DNA of 64,000 nucleotides from Micrasema longulum (Eukaryota; Arthropoda; Insecta; Trichoptera; Brachycentridae), in NCBI GenBank assembly GCA_022494885.1, contig JAGVSM010000220.1, positions 1 through 64,000 on the forward strand, written 5' to 3'. Position numbers and translations under genes: made by a program. This document shows positions 21,001 to 32,687 of this stretch, one piece after another; within the stretch, counting starts at the first letter, position 1; every line of letters begins with the position of its first letter. Below the pieces are notes generated by a model, which was not told the origin of the DNA, searched no databases, and saw nothing but the letters and a program-made list of their open reading frames with translations.

Positions 21001-24000
21001 ATTTGTTATTGTCATTTCGAATATATGATAAACAAGTTTAATTATTCTTATGTAAAACATTTCCGCTCTGCTGAAAGAGCTGTTGAGTTGAAATTGTATT
21101 AAACTGCATTTTTTATATTGAAATAAACAAATGTACACATACATTGAAAACCATTTAATGAGTGAGCCATTAAGGCACCTTATCGTGCATATGGCTCTGC
21201 ATTTGCACACCAATTGAATGTACTTATGCAGTAAGCAGCCAGCCATGGAAAGGTTAAATTTAAATAACTTTTGTGAAAAGAGTGAATAATCCAATTTACA
21301 CAACAGTTGGGATGTTTTTAACTTTAAAAAATGATAACTAATGCATACATTCGTTTTTTTTATAATACAAAAAATAATTTAATTATGTATTTGACTAGTA
21401 TTTGGTAGATCACACAACTAGAACAGCCAGATCTGATCTTATACCTTATTCAAACTTTGAATGTATAAGGTGACATTCTGTATTAAAACTATAAACATAT
21501 TTATGAATTTATAAAATTAAAATACTTATAGTATATTTATCCATCTTAATTAATTTAAGAGAACCAAATTTCGGAAAGCATTAATCTTCTATCAGCATCT
21601 AGACCGTAAGATTTTCGTAGTACTGTGGGTGTTTTCTGCAAATTCAGAAATATCGTTTTTGTGATCAAAACTATTTTCAGAAGGTGATTATTACAGTTTT
21701 TTGTATGAAAGCAGCCTGGCTGTTTTTATCTTACGGGGCCCGATAACACCAATAACACATTTTTCAGCTATTTACGATTCAGATACCAGCCAAGGAATTT
21801 AAAAATGGATAGGCAGTGGACTGGCACAATATACCGTTTAAAATCAATAAATCATAAAAAACATTTTCTTTCTCATCTCTGTTACAATGACAGCGGAAAA
21901 TGAACATTAAATCAATTTACTAGTCTTGTGTAAAATATCAAGTTTGTACTTACTTAATGTTGTTTTTTTAATACAGTATATTTTTTCATACATACACACA
22001 TATTTTTTATGAATTATTTGGGTATCGTAATTTAAAATATGTTATGTACAAATATAAAATCAAATTTAATTATTTTTTCTATGCAACGGATTTCCACATA
22101 AGAGCTTATAAAAAAATAATAAATCAATAATGGCTAATAAATTTGCTTTACTTGGCCGTATATTCCAAGTGTGATTATTCAAATTCGTGCAGTCTGAACG
22201 AATGTTACGAAATCAAGAATCTATTTCTGAGTAAGGAATTTTGGAAATCAGCCAATTAACAAATAATTATAGAGAACAAATGCAAAAAAACACAATATAC
22301 ACAATACTATGTTATGCGTATTTATATATTTTTAAAAGGAAATATGGTAGATTTACGTTTATTTTAATTTACATTCAATTTAATTATTATTTTTCACTGT
22401 CCGCTCCCAATTGTGCCTTGTACGCTACATTATTTTTCAAATTGTAGCGTATTTCGATAATTTATATGGCATGAAAGCTAAGGTGATTAGTATTACGCTT
22501 CAAATGCCAGTCCAGGACCGTTGAAATATCGTAGTGACGATTTGCGTCTTCTTCAAGTGGATATATCTAATATATGTGAATGGGCAAGGCGAAACAAACA
22601 AAGATTTTTGATTAGAGTTTGACAGAGTTGAAGAACATTTTAGAGAAGGTAATTTAGAAGTCTAAGCATCTACGGGGCTTAGGATCTGTCATTGGCTGGT
22701 TTAAGTGGCCACTTTACACACTGTGTAACATTCATCATTCTGCCCATATGGTGTGTAAAGTGGCCACTTTTTGCCTGTTGGAAAGGCACCGCTATGCTGA
22801 ACAACATCGCTCTGGATGTTAATATTTATGTTCCATGTATCCGAAGGGGTTTTCCTGATCAGGATTTTCCTACTGCTTTGGCAAGAGTCTTTCCACGTAT
22901 TTTTTTATTTTTGTAAATTGTTCGTCTTGAATTTAAGTTTGTAATGAATGTGTTATTTTTTATTTTATTTTTTTTTAGTTAAATTTCGTTTATCTACATA
23001 CGTAAGTACATGTATTTTTGTTTCAATATTACATACTTGTATATGTAAAATATTGTTTCCGCACTCTTTCTGAAGGTAATGTTTTTAAAGATAAAACACC
23101 TGTGTCAATCTTATTCCATAGATACGTTTTATTTTAGCGTAGTGGCAAACATCGCGTATGTTCGAGTCCCGATTACTAATTTAAAAAAATATTTTCTGCG
23201 TTCTAATTCCCATTCCTAAATTGCATTGAAAAGTAATAAACATCATTTAAGCGTATTAAATCGGCCCTTCGGGTCTTAGTTGATCGGCTCTTGGTGCCTT
23301 GGTTAATTAGGATCTCGGATGCACTATATTCGTTATCCATATCTTTTTCTTGAAGTTTGAGAAAGTTTGAAGATATATAAAAATTAATTTAAAAGAATTG
23401 TTGTAATTTATATTGACTAAATTTAAAAAAAAATACACATTCTTATAAAAAAAATAATAAAAAAACTTGCCAGTCTTAGTATGGCGTAAAGATCCTAGGT
23501 TGACTGGTAATATTACAACAAAATTAAAAGAAAAAATATATTAATATAATGCATGCATATGCTTTTTACTTTTATTTAAGTATGATTACCAATCTGTTTT
23601 ATTTTGTAAACTGTTTTGTTAACAAACAAATAATACCATCTGACGATGTCGGTCACGATGAAACCCGGTCACTGGTAAAACATTTATAAAATAATTATAA
23701 ATAAAAGTGAAATAAAACTATAAAGTATTTTTATTATTATAAATAATACAAAATTAAATCAATATTCGTGAATCTTGGCGCTTTCAAAGTTTTTAATAAT
23801 AATGAAAGATATGTTGTTTAGCATACAATTAGATTAGTTTAGCAATGTAAAAATGTAACATAATGTATTTATTTATTTACTCATTTTTTTTACATTATAA
23901 ACAATAATTAATAATAAAAATAATGTTATCTCACTGGGGTTACCCGTGCCGAGGACACTTAAAATATTCGTTTTTTTTACATGTGAGAATATACAATGAC

Positions 24001-27000
24001 TAAATATACAGAGAAATGACAAAATGTTCAGACAGCTTTAAACAGTGAGTATTTATGTTTATATTTAATTTATGTATAACCGTATCATTTATATTATAAA
24101 ACGCACAATAAAAGAACAAAAACATAACATAAACTAAATGTTTGTGAAGCAGGTGATTCAATATTGGTTTGGGCGAATGAGTCATTCCATTTTACTTCTA
24201 TCCAGCTCCACTATCTATTTTTTTATACTCTTATTTGTTTAGATAGTTGTAAAAAAACTTAAACAACTAGTTATAACTTACATTCTACCGTACAAAAATA
24301 ATTGTTATTGCAAGTTATTAAATTCAGAGACATAATGCTTCCTAATTTTTATTTTTTTATTTTTCATTCTTTATTTGATAAAAAAATATTTTAAGTTATT
24401 TTTTGATGATCCATATGAGTACTTATTTTTTCTTTGCTGTAATTTTGTTTTTGCCTCTTTTATTGCATGTTTTTTGACACACATCTTCAAAGAGATCCAA
24501 TAAAAAAGATTTTCCGCCTCGTACTATAATGGCCAGCGCCCACCATGCAAGAGGTCTCGAGTTCGATTACCGACATGGTTGGCATTAAATATTTAATTTT
24601 AAATGTGCTTTTACAAATCAAGCGTGAGAATATTATAAAGTGTGCATAATGTGAAATCATGGGTCATTATTTATTCCAGGCGCAAATGATCACAATTTTA
24701 GGTTCGATCAATATACTCGTACTTGATTATAATGAAAACTTTGATACTTCGTAATATAATATGTGCATAGGTATGGAAAACAGTTTTAACAAATAGTCGA
24801 TATTTTCAATACATATTCTGTTCATGAATTAAAATATAGGTAATCTCACCAGTTTTTTTTAGAAAAGTAATGTATTTATTTTAAAATATACTATTGAATT
24901 GAACTTTGTTTCCTTGGATACGTATTTTCTTACATTTGATCTTGTAGTACATAATATATATACATATATTTTTTTTTTAATTTTTTGTTTTTTTTACAAG
25001 AGGTAAAACAGAGTATTCAAAAAATAAAGCATAATTAAATAACAATGAAATACATGTTAATAGTAAAAATAGTAAACGAAAAAATCCCACAAAAAGTCAT
25101 GGCCTGTTCGTGGGTATACAAAAAAATGTTAATGAATTTTTACTCCTATAATAAATAATGGACAGTTATAATATTTTTGTGTAACATAAGAAAAATAAAA
25201 TAAAAATAAATATTATGTAAAAGATTATATGGTACTTTTTTATAGTAATTAAAAAGGAAATAAAAAATATTTAAAAAAAACATTGACGGATTTATTGCCA
25301 AATGGCAACTTCTTCCAACCAACTGATAAAAAAGTGTTATTTAGATGATTTATTTTTCGTATTGCTCTAAAAAACTTATTGTTTACTAAGTATCATTGTT
25401 GCATTATTTTTATTTTGTATTATTTCATTCCTATCCTATCGAACCCGAGACCTCTTGCATGGTAGGAAAATGCGCTGACCATTACACCACGAGGCCGACT
25501 ATAATTACTTTGTTTAAATTATTCCCAATTTTGCTTTGTTATATTTATATTTAGAGTTTTTTATGTTAACTGTTATCTTTTATTAAGAGATGTTATGTTT
25601 CTTTTTTTGTTGTTTTTAATTGTTGAGTTTCAATTATTCTATTATATTTCTTATTGTGTATTACATTATAAATTTTTCACTGCTGTAATTATTTCTGTTT
25701 GCACCGTTGATGTATAAATAAATAAATAAATATTAGTCAGACTTGATAATCTCAAGGACGTGTGATTAACCTAGAAGGTAAAACCCGAATGAATGCAAAG
25801 TCCGTACGTATTTTTACACTAACACAATAATGCACAGACGCTGCACATATGTAATTATTTTTCGCTATAAGTAAATAAAGCATTAAAAATAGTTTTAATA
25901 TGTTGCTGAAAATAAACTGCTTTAAAAAGACCGGTTTTATGAAAGGACAGAGTTAATGTCTGAATTTAACTAATAAAATTAATACAATTCGACATATTTA
26001 TTTTGCAAAAACATTTTTTTAAAATTATTTTTTGTTGTAATTGATTTGTTTTTGGCTCAAGATCCCTTATTCGATTTCCGAGAAAATCGATGACTATTTT
26101 TTTAATGAATTTTCTTTTCCTCTGTTTATTAATTTTCCTAAATCGGAGTCTGCAGAGTGAAACTTTTTTTCGTATTGTTTTTATCTAATAAACTTTCAAA
26201 ATAAACTGCAATTGGCGTACCAATGCGGTGCCCCGTGCACCATTAGGTGTAGATATTAGCGCGATGAAAAATAAGAAATCGGTCAGATGAATCTTGCATA
26301 AATAAAAAGATATGGCTATTCAAACAAATTGAATATTCGAATCGGGTTGTGGTCCCGTAGCTAGTTTTGCGGACTCACGAGCCAGAAATCCGAGGTTCAA
26401 ATCCCATCTGATTTCCATTTTTTAATAGTGAGTAATTTAAAACTCTTTGAAAATGGCTACCAAAATTGAAATATTTGAGTAAATTATAAGAATGCTAATA
26501 TTTCTTTAAAAAAAAAACAAGCCGAGTTTTGAATGTTAACACAGTGCGTAAAGTGGTAACTTGAACCAGTCAACGACAGGTCATAAGCCCTGTAAAGGCC
26601 TAGACTTCCGTATTCCATTCTCAAAAATATTGTCCGACACTCTTGTTATATGTTAATCCTGAAAACACCCTTGAGGCTTTAATCCAGTCGTTGTCTAAAA
26701 TTATTTGTACAAAGTCAAAATATTGTTGAAAAAAAAACTGCATTTAAAGTTTTGTAATGATTGACCCTTCAAGACTTATTTAGAGCTGAATTTAGTAATT
26801 ATATAAAAAAATCTTTAAACTTATGGAACTCAGTACCTACGGAAAATTTATTGGATGAGATATTTATATTGATATTGATCCAAAGATTTTAAAATTTACG
26901 AAATTTGGATATATTCCCTTGATAAAATATTAATTTAGCTCATGCAAAAAAACTGCATTTGTTGGTAGTGCTGCGGATATCCGGTGCATGAAAGCGGTTG

Positions 27001-28594
27001 CACAACTGAATGTCATCAATTACTTGTTGACATTTATTAGCGCATGGTGTCCGGTGGAAAATAGGACGGAAAATGTGGTCTGTTTCCTCTTTACAAGCAT
27101 CCGCGCTAATAATAGCCACGCCTTGGTCCGTTACTGGCGCTGCTCCCCGCCAGTATCCGTCTCCTTATAAGTCCGGGGCTAAACTTAGATCCGCTAGAGT
27201 TCGATTCCAGACGCCCCTTCTCTCCACGTGAGGTGGATATGACTCAGGTGTTTGGACTCGTGAAAAAGTAATGAAATATCTAAAATGCGTCAACTGCGCT
27301 GATAAGCAACATTAATACCGAAATTTATAGCCATGCTTTAAAGTTTTGAATACGCATTTCAAAACACATGATTTAAAAAAATAAATTAAAAAAATCCACA
27401 GGGAAAAATGCAGAAATAATCAAACGCCTTTCCTCATTTTTCTTTGCTTTATTTATATTTATTTTTTATACCCTTTAATTTTTTTATTTTATTTAAAAGG
27501 AATATTTGCTTTCCCGTGGTTCACCCAGATATTTAAATTTTGTGGGTCATTTTAACGAGTTTTAAATAACCCACTTTTAGAAAATTATTATGTTGTGGTA
27601 GAGTTGGTCGTACCTTGGACGGCTGATCTTCATATCAGCGACACTAGCCACGGAACCACAATCCAATTTAATGTTATTTTAAATTGTTAATTTTAATGCA
27701 CTAATTTTTTTCCATAAGTTAAAGGACATAATATTTCATTTGATTCGTTTTGATTGATGGTGTTTTCATTTAAATATTTTATAATTAAAAGTGAATAAAG
27801 CCGTTGAATTTACAGATAATTTAATTGCCTTAATTATTTGATCGATCAATGATTGATCGATGAATTAATGTTTAAAAAATATGTTTATTTGGGTTCTAAA
27901 ACAAGTATAAATTTTATGAAATGGTTTTTAATTTAAATGGCTCAAATTTCATAAAATAAAATGTGAGATTAACACCGATAGCAAAACTTAACAAGATGCC
28001 AATCTTATTTGTTATAGTTTTCGATCAATTAATGGGATGCGTATGTTGTGTTGAATAGTGAACGCCCATTTCAATGTCAAATAAACTTTTGATTCACATG
28101 TTTTAAATACGGCGTTCGTTTTCAGGATAATGTATATTTCATTTGTAGCACTCGTAGTTCGTACACAGATAGCGTCCACTTATATCATCGATGGACACAA
28201 ATTCACTTGTTGATTCAGATTCACACTCAAAGCAAAAATAATGTCCACTTACTTTCCACGTCCTTTGCGCTTAAATCGGCCTGAAAACAAAGAAAAAGTC
28301 TATTAGGTTTTTGAAAACAACTAAACTCACCAGGATCTTCGGGGGTAAAGGCGAGGTTCACCGGGAAATATTAAGGAGTTGTGGTACTGTGACCAATTAA
28401 GAGCAAGAACACTAGTCTTCACACAAACAACAGAAGGTGTCAAATTACAATCAGCGCTCGTTTGAGCTTTTTCTTCCAGAATCGGAACGCGGACACAAAT
28501 GGCGGTTCAAAACACTCGCATTTAACTGGTTTGTTTAAACTGGGCACAGTAAAGCTGGTCGGTACCATGGCTAGGGGTAGGTCTCACTCACCAT
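17944..28594 (-). CDS. Mlc1: Myosin alkali (essential) light chain
   Basis: Essential light chain that binds the lever arm of muscle myosin II. Exons on the minus strand are 28592-28594, 28253-28280, 19903-20060, 19357-19507 and 19020-19106, then one of two last exons (18558-18583 or 17944-18011). All junctions are GT/AG and in phase. Predicted isoforms have 150 and 164 residues, close to the roughly 155 of fly Mlc1. The start is [12 protein letters not shown]-hand-like segments lie near residues 14-34, 94-105 ([12 protein letters not shown], canonical spacing) and 131-142 ([12 protein letters not shown], degenerate). Insect alkali light chains generally do not depend on calcium binding. The 8.2-kb second intron is full of SINE, LINE and FB1 copies. 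Choice of the last exon is probably muscle-type specific, by analogy with Drosophila. Confidence 0.92.
18508..18583 (-). CDS. Mlc1: Mlc1 proximal alternative last exon
   Basis: The acceptor ctactttcag is followed by CTTTCCTCAAG. It codes PFLKKAMA and a TAA at 18558-18560. The stop is embedded in a donor-like GCGTAAGTG, and a strong second donor, gatc|GTAAGTacc, follows at 18507. The exon may therefore be internal in the mRNA yet end the protein, as in Drosophila exon 5. If the first donor were used, the frame would shift and end eight codons later. Confidence 0.75.
19020..19106 (-). CDS. Mlc1: Mlc1 exon 5
   Basis: Codes [16 protein letters not shown], then [13 protein letters not shown]. It starts after tttttattacag and ends at GCGC|GTAAGT, phase 1 on both sides. 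It carries the last, degenerate EF-hand loop. Confidence 0.9.
19357..19507 (-). CDS. Mlc1: Mlc1 exon 4
   Basis: Codes [18 protein letters not shown], then [18 protein letters not shown] and the rest of the EF loop, ending LLSL plus one base. The acceptor is ccgaag|GTTGAT and the donor CTTG|GTAAGG. It contains the best-preserved calcium-binding-type loop of the protein. Confidence 0.9.
19903..20060 (-). CDS. Mlc1: Mlc1 exon 3
   Basis: Codes [16 protein letters not shown], then [17 protein letters not shown] and [16 protein letters not shown]. The acceptor is gtcttcatcag and the donor AAG|GTACAT. The first codon, AGG, is completed by the single A left at the end of exon 2. Confidence 0.92.
22490..22545 (-). 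repeat. SINE family A scrap
   Basis: The minus strand reads 'ctggactggcatttgaagcg' followed by 'taatactaatcacc', a mid-body piece of family A. Confidence 0.4.
22620..22790. repeat. FB1 copy with short palindromic end
   Basis: Contains 'gaagaacattttagagaagg', 'gaagtctaagcatctac' and 'ctgtcattggctggtttaag'. The block 'aagtggccacttt' with 'acacac' then appears twice, in opposite orientations (about 22705 and 22752). This gives a local hairpin around 'catcattctgcccatatgg'. Confidence 0.55.
23130..23215 (+). repeat. tRNA-like SINE head, unclassified
   Basis: Has 'gcgtagtggcaaacatcgcg' and a B-box-like 'gttcgagtcccgatt', followed by A-rich sequence. It is too degenerate to assign to families A to D. 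Confidence 0.35.
23920..24190 (-). mobile_element. LINE family C 3' end, minus strand
   Basis: The minus strand matches 50690-50935: 'tttgttcttttattgtgcg', 'aaagctgtctgaacatttt' and 'aagtgtcctcggcacgggta', ending near 'cccagtgagat'. Only the 3' UTR-like tail is present. Confidence 0.5.
24520..24610 (+). repeat. SINE family A head
   Basis: Reads 'gcctcgtactataatggcca', then 'gcaagaggtctcgagttcga' and 'ccgacatggttggcat'. This is the tRNA-like head of family A. The 3' body is not seen. Confidence 0.55.
25425..25505 (-). repeat. SINE family A head, minus strand
   Basis: The minus strand reads 'cggcctcgtggtgtaatggt', 'caagaggtctcgggttcgat' and then diverges into A/T-rich sequence. It is a head without a body. 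Confidence 0.55.
26200..26275 (+). repeat. SINE family A 3' end
   Basis: Contains 'gcaattggcgtaccaatgcg', 'tgccccgtgcaccattaggt' and a 'gcgatgaaaa' tail. This is the 3' end of the family A body. Confidence 0.5.
26335..26515 (+). repeat. SINE family B
   Basis: Head 'gtggtcccgtagctag' with B-box-like 'ggttcaaatcccat', body 'agtgagtaatttaaaactc', 'gaaaatggc' and 'atatttgagtaaattata', and an A-rich tail at 26507. The whole element appears present. Confidence 0.65.
26530..26730 (-). repeat. FB1 copy, minus strand
   Basis: The minus strand ends in the family terminus 'caatattttgactttg' near 26720. It carries 'gtctaggcctttacaggg', 'cttatgacctgtcgttgact' and 'ggttcaagttaccac'. Two thirds of the family consensus are recognisable. 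Confidence 0.55.
27530..27670 (-). repeat. SINE family B, minus strand
   Basis: The minus strand has 'ttgtggttccgtggctagtg', a damaged B-box region and 'gggttatttaaaactcgtta'. It is more diverged than the copies at 26335 and 48520. Confidence 0.5.
28253..28280 (-). CDS. Mlc1: Mlc1 exon 2 (small)
   Basis: 28 nt coding ADLSAKDVE plus one base, between gttttcag and A|GTAAGT. It was too short to stand out as a frame. It is identified from the splice sites and from the match to the remembered insect Mlc1 N-terminus. Confidence 0.85.
28592..28594 (-). CDS. Mlc1: Mlc1 exon 1, start codon only
   Basis: The minus strand reads cgcaagccATG|GTGAGTGAG. The exon ends exactly after the start codon, with a consensus donor. 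This phase-0 join to GCCGATTTAAGC gives [10 protein letters not shown]. The rest of the exon is 5' UTR extending to higher coordinates. Confidence 0.8.
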
Positions 28595-28950
28595 GGCTTG
28601 CGGCTTATCCCTCTTCAAGTTCACTCGCAGAAACACAAACTACAAGTGGGGCCCCGACAACTCACGACGCGGAGTTTTATCCGGGTTAGATGGCGCTCGA
28701 GTCTGGATATTTGAGAATTGGCCCAGGAATCTGCTTTGCTTCTATTTTAAGACCCTCTCTCCTACCTCGCCTCTCGCTCTGGCTGTCCCGAACCCCTCGA
28801 CCCGTGACCGAGATGGCGATAGTCCGTCTGCTCCGCTGGAGTCGGGACGCGGCGTCGGGGAAAACTTGCGATTGTTTCAAAAGTAACACTACTTTTATGC
28901 TAAGCTATTTCAGACTGATCCTCGAGTAGGAGCCTCGCGAAAATAACTGA
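28595..28950 (-). promoter_or_regulatory. Mlc1 5' UTR and promoter region
   Basis: GC-rich sequence upstream of the start codon. The minus strand has a TATA-like 'ggataaaact' at about 28674-28683, roughly 85 bp before the ATG. Beyond it is a near-match to a MEF2 site ('cttaaaatag', about 28741-28750) and a CG-rich stretch to about 28860. The transcription start is not determinable by eye. The overlapping + strand frames at 28462-28929 are shadows of this composition. Confidence 0.4.
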
Positions 28951-29032
28951 AGTTTTAGGGATATAATGAGAAGAAACTAAGAACTATGTTGTAGCTCTCC
29001 TTGCAAATTCAGAAATCCGTCAATAACACTAC

Positions 29033-29545
29033 CATGGGGAACAGGAAATCAAAATGACATAAACAGACGACAAAGACAGCAAAATAAAATATTAAAGTTA
29101 GTATATGACCTTCCCTATCTAACAGCAACTAAAGAACTTTTTGAACAAACTAAACAATTAAATGTAACTGAACTCTTTGAACTAGAATTTTTAAAATTTA
29201 TTCATAAATTAGCCACTGATGTAATTGCACACGAAGAATTAAAACTTGAAAAAAACTGTAGTAAACATGAACACGATACGAGAATATCAGAAAAATATCA
29301 TATACAATCTTTTAAAACGAGAAAAGGACAATCGATACTAATAAACCATGGACTGAAATTATACAATAAACTACCAGACAAAACTAAATAAAAGACTCAG
29401 ACAACCATTACAAAAGATGTTGAAAATATTATTATTAACAGTAGAATGTGAATTTTAAAAGTGAAAATATTTCGTTAAATGTATGTAACCCGTAAGGGTT
29501 TACAAATGAAATTTAAATAAAAAAATAAATAAATAAAAAAACAAA
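29033..29545 (+). mobile_element. LINE family D, 5'-truncated copy
   Basis: Starts abruptly at 'atggggaacagg' and follows the copy at 60461-60965 closely, down to 'taacccgtaagggttta' and an (aataaa)n tail. It encodes pieces such as QNKILKLVYDLPYLTAT and LKLYNKLPDKTK, with stops. It inserted just upstream of the Mlc1 promoter. Confidence 0.7.
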
Positions 29546-29784
29546 TATTTGATGAGATTTTTATATCAAATTGAACGGCTGGATTGCAAATCACAAAACT
29601 AATTGCATTTTTCAATTGAATATTTTAAATACACACTTTTTATTATTTCTGTCAGTGTCTAGGCTGATGAAGAATACAGTTCTGTGTGTGAAATAAAACC
29701 AGAACCCTGGACGAGTGTTTTCGACTCGGTGGCTACTCTCAGGTAGAAATTCTGATAAAGGAAATTGAGCGGGGATAAATCGGC
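29546..29784. other. Unassigned sequence
   Basis: No shared repeat was recognised except a weak 'ggacgagtgttttcgactcg' block. Confidence 0.4.
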
Positions 29785-30045
29785 CTCATAATATAGTGGC
29801 TGGCACATTCACTTACTATCTCGAGGTTTCGAGTTCGATTCGTGGCAGGGTCGAAGTGAAATATTTGGTTTATGGGGTTCAACACTAAAATATTTCACTG
29901 TCCCTGAATAGATACCTGAAGCATACGACTGATCACCCTACCTTCATGTAACATATATATTATGAACGAGGTACGCTGCATTTGGTGTTCCAATGTAGGG
30001 CCCTATGCACCATTTTGGCTGCGGATGATGTGGATGATTATTATT
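29785..30045 (+). repeat. SINE family A, nearly full length
   Basis: tRNA-like head ('cggcctcataatatagtggc', B-box 'gagttcgattcgtgg'), body ('atttcactgtccctg', 'gcatacgactgatcac', 'cattatga'-like joint and 'tgcatttggtgttccaat') and a (gatgat) tail at about 30020. It parallels 47049-47315 throughout. Confidence 0.7.
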
Positions 30046-30879
30046 TCAATCAATTAATAACAATGTTGAAGAAACAGACGATTTCATTGAATGTTCCTTT
30101 TATACCCTGCTATTTTTAATTTAATTATTTCGATGTTGAGAAAAAACTTTTTGACCCATGTTTATATTTCACTCAATATAAATATATTGATAAGAAAAAT
30201 ATCATTATGATTTACGATTATACATATGATTGTATGATTTACAGAGATACATAAAAAAGATATATTATGAATAACAAACATAATCATCATTTTCAAAACT
30301 ATTTTACTGCCAATGGTTTACATTATTTAGGACTTTTAATCAACAGTTATTTATAATTTTGTGGGAAAAAATACAAAGTACCCATTATAGGAAGTTTGAT
30401 TTATTCTAGCGCTTGTTTTGTTTATTCTTCAAAACTATTTGTGCATTTATCAAACTACTGTAACCTTTCAAAATATTTTTCACGTCGAAAAAGCAGTTTT
30501 TTTACGCTCGTTAACACGTGAGATATTAATCTTATTGGAGGTTACTGAAGCTTACAAAGATTAGCGTGTAAGATTACAAATTCCCCACCTGACTGATGTA
30601 TAAAAAAGTCACGTGCGATTATTTAAAATTCATATCATATAAAAACCATTAATTGCACAAACTGATATATTTCCTTTTACAGAAAATAATTATGGTTTTA
30701 AGTTGATTCTTTCAGTTTCTTCACAATAAAAAATAAATTATTTTTAATTCTTTAAAAATTTTATGTTCCTAAGAATGAGCAAGAAAAATTTGTACCCTAA
30801 TTTTAAGTCCGTTAGTTAATTATGATTATTTATTATAATCAAGATCATTAAAATAGTTTCATTTAATATAAGAAAAAAA
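30046..30879. other. AT-rich sequence, nothing recognised
   Basis: No coding segment, RNA gene or shared repeat was seen. Confidence 0.45.
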
Positions 30880-31090
30880 TTAACATATTACAACAGAGAT
30901 GAAGAACATTTTAGAAAAGGTAATATAGAAGTCTAGGCATCTACAGGGCTTATGACCTGTCACCTACTTTACCTTCTCTAAAATGTTCTTCATCTCTGTT
31001 GTAATATGTTAATATAAACAGCTTCCAAGGGAGTCGAATCCAGTTCTTGTCTACAAAAATTTGGACAAACTCAAAATATTGTTAAGTAAA
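30880..31090. repeat. FB1 copy forming a near-perfect hairpin
   Basis: 30880-30923 and 30969-31012 are inverted 44-bp copies with one mismatch ('ttaacatattacaacagaga' on the left). The 45-nt loop carries 'agtctaggcatctacagggc'. The right side continues into the family terminus, ending 'ctcaaaatattgtta' at about 31085. Confidence 0.7.
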
Positions 31091-32687
31091 TAATGTTATT
31101 TTGAAGTATGTTTGCACTTAAATTGCAGTGAGTCTTAATATTTACGTAACGATTTTTTTAAAGTGCTTTTGATGCTAAATAAATACATTAATTAATTCAA
31201 GATTTTTGATAAATTTTCGTTTGCTATTAGTTGAAGTGTTTTTTTTATGTAAAACAATTGGACTTCTTTCTATACCCAACATTTATTTCTTGTACCAACA
31301 TTTGCGGTCTTACTGTCACGTGGTTTTATTATCCAACCAAACAACATCTAGTTTTTGAACTTACGAAATTTGTTATTTGCAAAATAACTCATACTTATTT
31401 TTTAATATAAAGACTTAAAAATACTAGATTGATTTAGCTGGTCAAATATTCATACAACATGTATTTGTAAAATAAATAAATAATAAATAAGTAATCAATT
31501 AGAATACAGGAACTTTGGTTAGTGCAACTGTTATTCTTAAAAGTATCTCAAGGGCGCTGTGTATTATAATAATATATTCCTTTGCCAACGACCGACTCAA
31601 ATGAATAATAATTTAATAATATTTTTCCTCAGTTTGGACAAGTTTCAATTATGTTTTTGGCCATACTTCATGGTTACTTTTGCCAGCTGGGCTAACATAT
31701 TGCGAATCTTTGATAACATCAAAATAAACATTAACCCCCTTGTTTAAGAATGATAATACGATAATATTTTATTTTATTTTATTTTTATTTATTTATTCAT
31801 TCAAAATTACAAAATTAAATATTTATGAACTTATTAAGGCTTTTTAGGCTATGCCCGTGTCAAGCCACAATAAATAACAATAAAAATACATAGTAAAATT
31901 TATTAAATCAATTTATAATGACATAGAATCACAATCTAGAAAAAAAGATAAATGTAATAAATAATCAAATTCCAAAGAATACAAAGCAAAAAAGATATTC
32001 AGAAATAATTTTTAAAATATAAATTATACAAATTAAGGATCACACATAATCAAATATACAAAATAGTGGTATCATTAAAATCAACAAAATAATAGTAAAA
32101 TATAGGAGTATTAAAAAAAATAACACAAAATAAGAGCATGATTTAAATCAACAGAAAAAGAATATATATATTTAAAAGCATTATTGAAATGATAATTGAG
32201 TTATGTTTTCTAGAAATTCACTCAATTATAGTAAGAAATATAGTAAGAAATATAAGGAATAGGAGCAAATTATGTCTTATGATAAACAAAACGAATATGC
32301 ACTAACTTATTTTAAAACATAAGACAAAATAATACATATTTTATTTAAACATTTTAGCAGATTATTATTTTAACAAATTTCCCCGACTATTTAATATATT
32401 TCGTATTTTTCCGACTACATACTTCAAGGAACCCAAAAATATTATACTTAGATTCGTTCGAAAATACTGTGCCCTTCTTCAATTCAATATCAAGAATTTG
32501 CAGATTATACGACAGCATTGAAAACGTAGAGATTGACATTTTTGTCACTGCATTGTTTAGGTTTAAGTAGTGTTTGCAGGATGCGTTTTTATATTAATAT
32601 ATTAATTTGTATAATAATGTAATTTTGATAATTTATTCATTGATTTGGTGTTTATTTTGTAGAACTCCATATTAAAACTTATAATAT
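31091..32687. other. AT-rich sequence with a LINE-tail-like patch
   Basis: Mostly unrecognised. At about 31775-31880 'ttaggctatgcccgtgtcaa' on a tttatt-rich background looks like an inverted LINE 3' tail (compare 'gacacgggttgagc' at 16255). The rest shows no coding or shared structure. Confidence 0.35.

Larger units (their letters stand above)
20061..28252 (-). other. Mlc1 intron 2 (8.2 kb) with repeats
   Basis: Apart from the repeats listed separately, it holds long AT-rich stretches without recognisable content (about 20130-22480, 22930-23120, 23220-23900, 24620-25410, 25510-26190, 26730-27160 and 27680-28200). A 119-codon minus frame at 20944-21303 has no domain. An unclassified GC-balanced piece at 26940-27260 ends in a tRNA-like 'agttcgattccag'. 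Confidence 0.6.

Noticed and set aside
28462..28929. Four overlapping frames around the Mlc1 promoter
   Set aside because: They overlap the Mlc1 5' UTR and start codon on the other strand and reflect GC-rich composition only.
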